A stretch of 6,470 nucleotides of DNA from Deltaproteobacteria bacterium. Lineage in GTDB: Bacteria > Desulfobacterota > Desulfobacteria > Desulfobacterales > ETH-SRB1. Both the position numbers and the translations under genes were made by a program. Of the stretch, positions 5,492-6,470 are shown piece after piece. Location: the NCBI GenBank assembly GCA_019314185.1, contig JAFCZU010000407.1:1-6470 (forward strand), in the 5' to 3' direction. Positions within the stretch are counted from its first letter, which is position 1. Every line of letters begins with the position of its first letter. The notes beneath the pieces were generated by a model. The model had not been told where the DNA came from. It did no database searches and worked only from the letters and a program-made list of their open reading frames with translations.

Positions 5492-5520
5492 AAAACAACA
5501 GGGTCACATCCCTGTTAAAT
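5492..5520. repeat. Dispersed AAACAACAGGG hairpin motif, copy 4 (possible terminator)
   Basis: AACAGGG-TCACAT-CCCTGTT (5497-5516) is a perfect 7-bp stem with a 6-base loop, followed by AAATAATTTATTTG. It begins just after the PIN toxin stop, so it may act as a weak terminator. Its sequence is a member of the motif family found at 2174, 2705, 4495 and 6362, so a repeat origin is more certain than the function. Confidence 0.55.
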
Positions 5521-5543
5521 AATTTATTTGCTATTATGGATTA

Positions 5544-5554
5544 AGATTAAATCT
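5544..5554. promoter_or_regulatory. Small palindrome upstream of the second antitoxin
   Basis: AGATT-A-AATCT, with flanking TTA/TAAT extending the symmetry imperfectly, lies 22 bases before the ATG at 5577. It could be an operator for autoregulation, but it is short and AT-rich, and no clear -35/-10 pair surrounds it. Confidence 0.3.
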
Positions 5555-5576
5555 AATAATGTCTCGGAGGTGAGAT

Positions 5577-5831
5577 ATGCTCAATCAATTCAAGATTGAA
5601 TATCCACAAAATTTACCGGATATTCTTCAAACAACAAAGAAGGCTTTTGAGGAAGAAGCCAGAATGGCGATGGCGGTAAAGTTGTTTGAGATGAAAAGGC
5701 TGTCATCCGGCATGGCGGCAAAATTGGCCGGACTTGACAGGGTTAATTTTTTACTCAATCTTCATCGGTTCAATGTGCCAATGATTGACCTTGAAGAAGA
5801 TGAGCTTTTATCGGATATGCAAAATGCCTGA
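5577..5831 (+). CDS. UPF0175-family antitoxin, 84 aa
   Basis: The protein matches the UPF0175 pattern: an N-terminal strand region (FKIEYPQNLPDIL), then the conserved helical core FEEEARMAMAVKLFEMKRLS followed by SGMAAKLAGLDRVNFLLNLH, in which GMAAKLAGLDRVNFL is the helix-turn-helix-like DNA-binding part, then FNVPMIDLEEDEL near the end. UPF0175 genes are commonly paired with DUF3368 PIN-like genes and are proposed antitoxins and autorepressors. GGAGG lies six bases before the ATG. The end of the gene overlaps the next ATG by eight bases (ATGCCTGA), a typical coupling arrangement. Length is normal. Likely cytoplasmic; assignment from sequence pattern and neighbour. Confidence 0.85.
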   Translation: MLNQFKIEYPQNLPDILQTTKKAFEEEARMAMAVKLFEMKRLSSGMAAKLAGLDRVNFLLNLHRFNVPMIDLEEDELLSDMQNA

Positions 5832-6174
5832 AACGGAAGAACTTGTCATTAACACAGGGCCTTTACTTGCTCTCATAGCCGGTATTGGCGACTTATCATT
5901 GCTGGAACTGCTTTACAAACGTGTTCTTGTTCCTTTTGAGGTTTGTCAAGAAATTGAAGCAGGTGGAGTTTCGGGTTTTGGAGTGAGTGAATTTAAAAGA
6001 TCCAGCTTTATTGAAAAACGATCAAATCCTTTGACCATTACTCCATTCCTACGAAACGCACTCGATTTAGGTGAGGCTTCTGTTATTCAGCTTGCATTGG
6101 ATGAAAATATTCACACAGTTTGTATTGACGAGCCCATGGGTCGGAGAATTGCTCGATTGAATGTATTTATTTGA
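5824..6174 (+). CDS. DUF3368 PIN-like toxin, apparently C-terminally shortened, 116 aa
   Basis: The family pattern is clear: LVINTGPLLALI at 7-18, LYKRVLVPFEVCQEIEAGG at 30-48 with Glu43, LDLGEASVIQLALD at 80-93 with Glu84, and CIDEPMGRRIAR at 100-111 with Asp102. The usual first PIN Asp is Asn10, as in a fraction of this family. Family members generally run to about 150-160 residues and continue after RRIARL into a further strand and helix; here the frame stops five residues after that Leu. The 40 codons downstream in the other frames give no evident continuation, so the tail is lost rather than frameshifted nearby. I chose ATG 5824, overlapping the antitoxin gene, over the in-frame ATG at 5785, which would lie deep inside the antitoxin gene. 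It is the expected partner of the upstream UPF0175 protein; activity is doubtful. Confidence 0.75.
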   Translation: MPETEELVINTGPLLALIAGIGDLSLLELLYKRVLVPFEVCQEIEAGGVSGFGVSEFKRSSFIEKRSNPLTITPFLRNALDLGEASVIQLALDENIHTVCIDEPMGRRIARLNVFI

Positions 6175-6235
6175 GTCAAAAGGTTGTCGATTTCGCACTT
6201 AAACAAGTCAATGAGTTAAATCGTTAAAAGATAAA

Positions 6236-6270
6236 TTAACCGCAGAAAGACGCAGATGCACGCGGATTAA
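6236..6270. repeat. MITE-like repeat, left-end fragment R4
   Basis: TTAACCGCAGAAAGACGCAG followed by ATGCACGCGGAT resembles the left terminal inverted repeat of the elements at 1760 and 2511. No matching right end is seen before the window closes. It lies just after the shortened DUF3368 gene. Confidence 0.5.
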
Positions 6271-6302
6271 ATATCTTACGCAACAGCGCTTCTCTGAAAC
6301 CG

Positions 6303-6358
6303 TAAAGACAGGGGGACGTCCTTAAATAATCAAACAACTTTCTTGAATCCTCTCACAG
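6303..6358. repeat. 56-bp exact repeat, copy 2
   Basis: Identical over 56 bases to 4558-4613, including the GGACGTCC palindrome. It is followed without a gap by the AAACCAAC motif (6362-6380) and repeat copy C. Confidence 0.75.
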
Positions 6359-6361
6359 GAG

Positions 6362-6380
6362 AAACCAACAGGGTCACATC
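6362..6380. repeat. Dispersed AAACCAAC motif, copy 5
   Basis: AAACCAACAGGGTCACATC, the same order as at 2705 (motif immediately left of the long dispersed repeat), though the copy at 2705 has lost ACATC. Confidence 0.45.
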
Positions 6381-6470
6381 TTAAATATTAACTATTGAGT
6401 TGTCGAGATGTTTTTTTTATAAAAGATGAGGTAAACTATACAATAAATTTAAACAAATTGGTGGTGAGGA
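6381..6470. repeat. Dispersed repeat, copy C (cut by window end)
   Basis: All 90 bases match copy B (2719-2809) except for one missing T in the T-run. The copy runs off the window just at the base that would begin the ATG seen in copies A and B, so what it is fused to cannot be seen. Confidence 0.8.

Noticed and set aside
5785..5823. Upstream in-frame start for the DUF3368 protein
   Set aside because: It would overlap the antitoxin gene by 47 bases, has no ribosome binding site, and the extra residues do not belong to the family; ATG 5824 gives the usual short overlap.
2719..6470. Composite transposon flanked by copies B and C
   Set aside because: The repeats are direct, about 90 bp, without terminal inverted ends or any transposase in the window; only a recombination-prone cassette is supported.

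Overview
The window is AT-rich bacterial accessory DNA: intact small genes and broken gene remnants embedded in dense families of dispersed repeats. There is no rRNA, tRNA, recognisable transposase or CRISPR array. The gene content (COG1672-type ATPase, two PIN-type toxin-antitoxin pairs, heparinase and four-helix-bundle remnants) and the repeats carrying CCGCAGAT or CTCACGCAAAGGCGC motifs resemble Desulfobacterota (sulfate-reducing, Desulfobacterales-like) genomes. That placement is an inference from style, not proven by a marker gene. All intact genes are on the + strand.

Left part (1-1901): a palindromic MITE-like repeat remnant (37-171) precedes a 453-aa protein with the signature of a papain/C39-like cysteine peptidase (223-1584). 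A 61-aa charged small protein may overlap its 3' end (1556-1741). A second MITE-like repeat (1760-1894) follows.

Middle graveyard (1902-3247): the N-terminal tip of a heparinase II/III-family protein starts immediately after that repeat and is cut off after about 76 codons. Next come hairpin repeats, copy A of a dispersed repeat, a third MITE-like element (2511-2689), and copy B of the dispersed repeat. Copy B is fused in frame to a frameshifted C-terminal fragment of an NAD-dependent sugar epimerase/dehydratase. CTCACGC-type repeats and a doubly truncated four-helix-bundle (23S rRNA intervening-sequence family) remnant lead up to the next real gene.

Right part (3248-6470): an intact AAA/STAND-like ATPase (3248-4372) is followed by a 380-bp non-coding spacer of hairpins, repeats and promoters. 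Then comes a Phd/YefM antitoxin plus PIN toxin operon (4753-5478) with a consensus-like promoter and a palindromic operator candidate. A second pair follows, UPF0175 antitoxin plus DUF3368 PIN-like protein (5577-6174). The DUF3368 protein looks C-terminally shortened and has Asn at the usual first acidic position. The window ends inside copy C of the dispersed repeat, which matches copy B over about 90 bp. Copies B and C are therefore direct repeats bracketing the epimerase fragment, ATPase and both toxin-antitoxin pairs.

How the genes relate: the two TA pairs are each self-contained two-gene operons and plausibly stabilise this repeat-rich island. The ATPase and the cysteine-peptidase-like protein have no obvious partner, apart from the possible overlapping small ORF. 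I see no convincing multi-gene novel system. The best candidates for something undescribed are the peptidase-like/small-ORF pair and the B/C-bracketed cassette.
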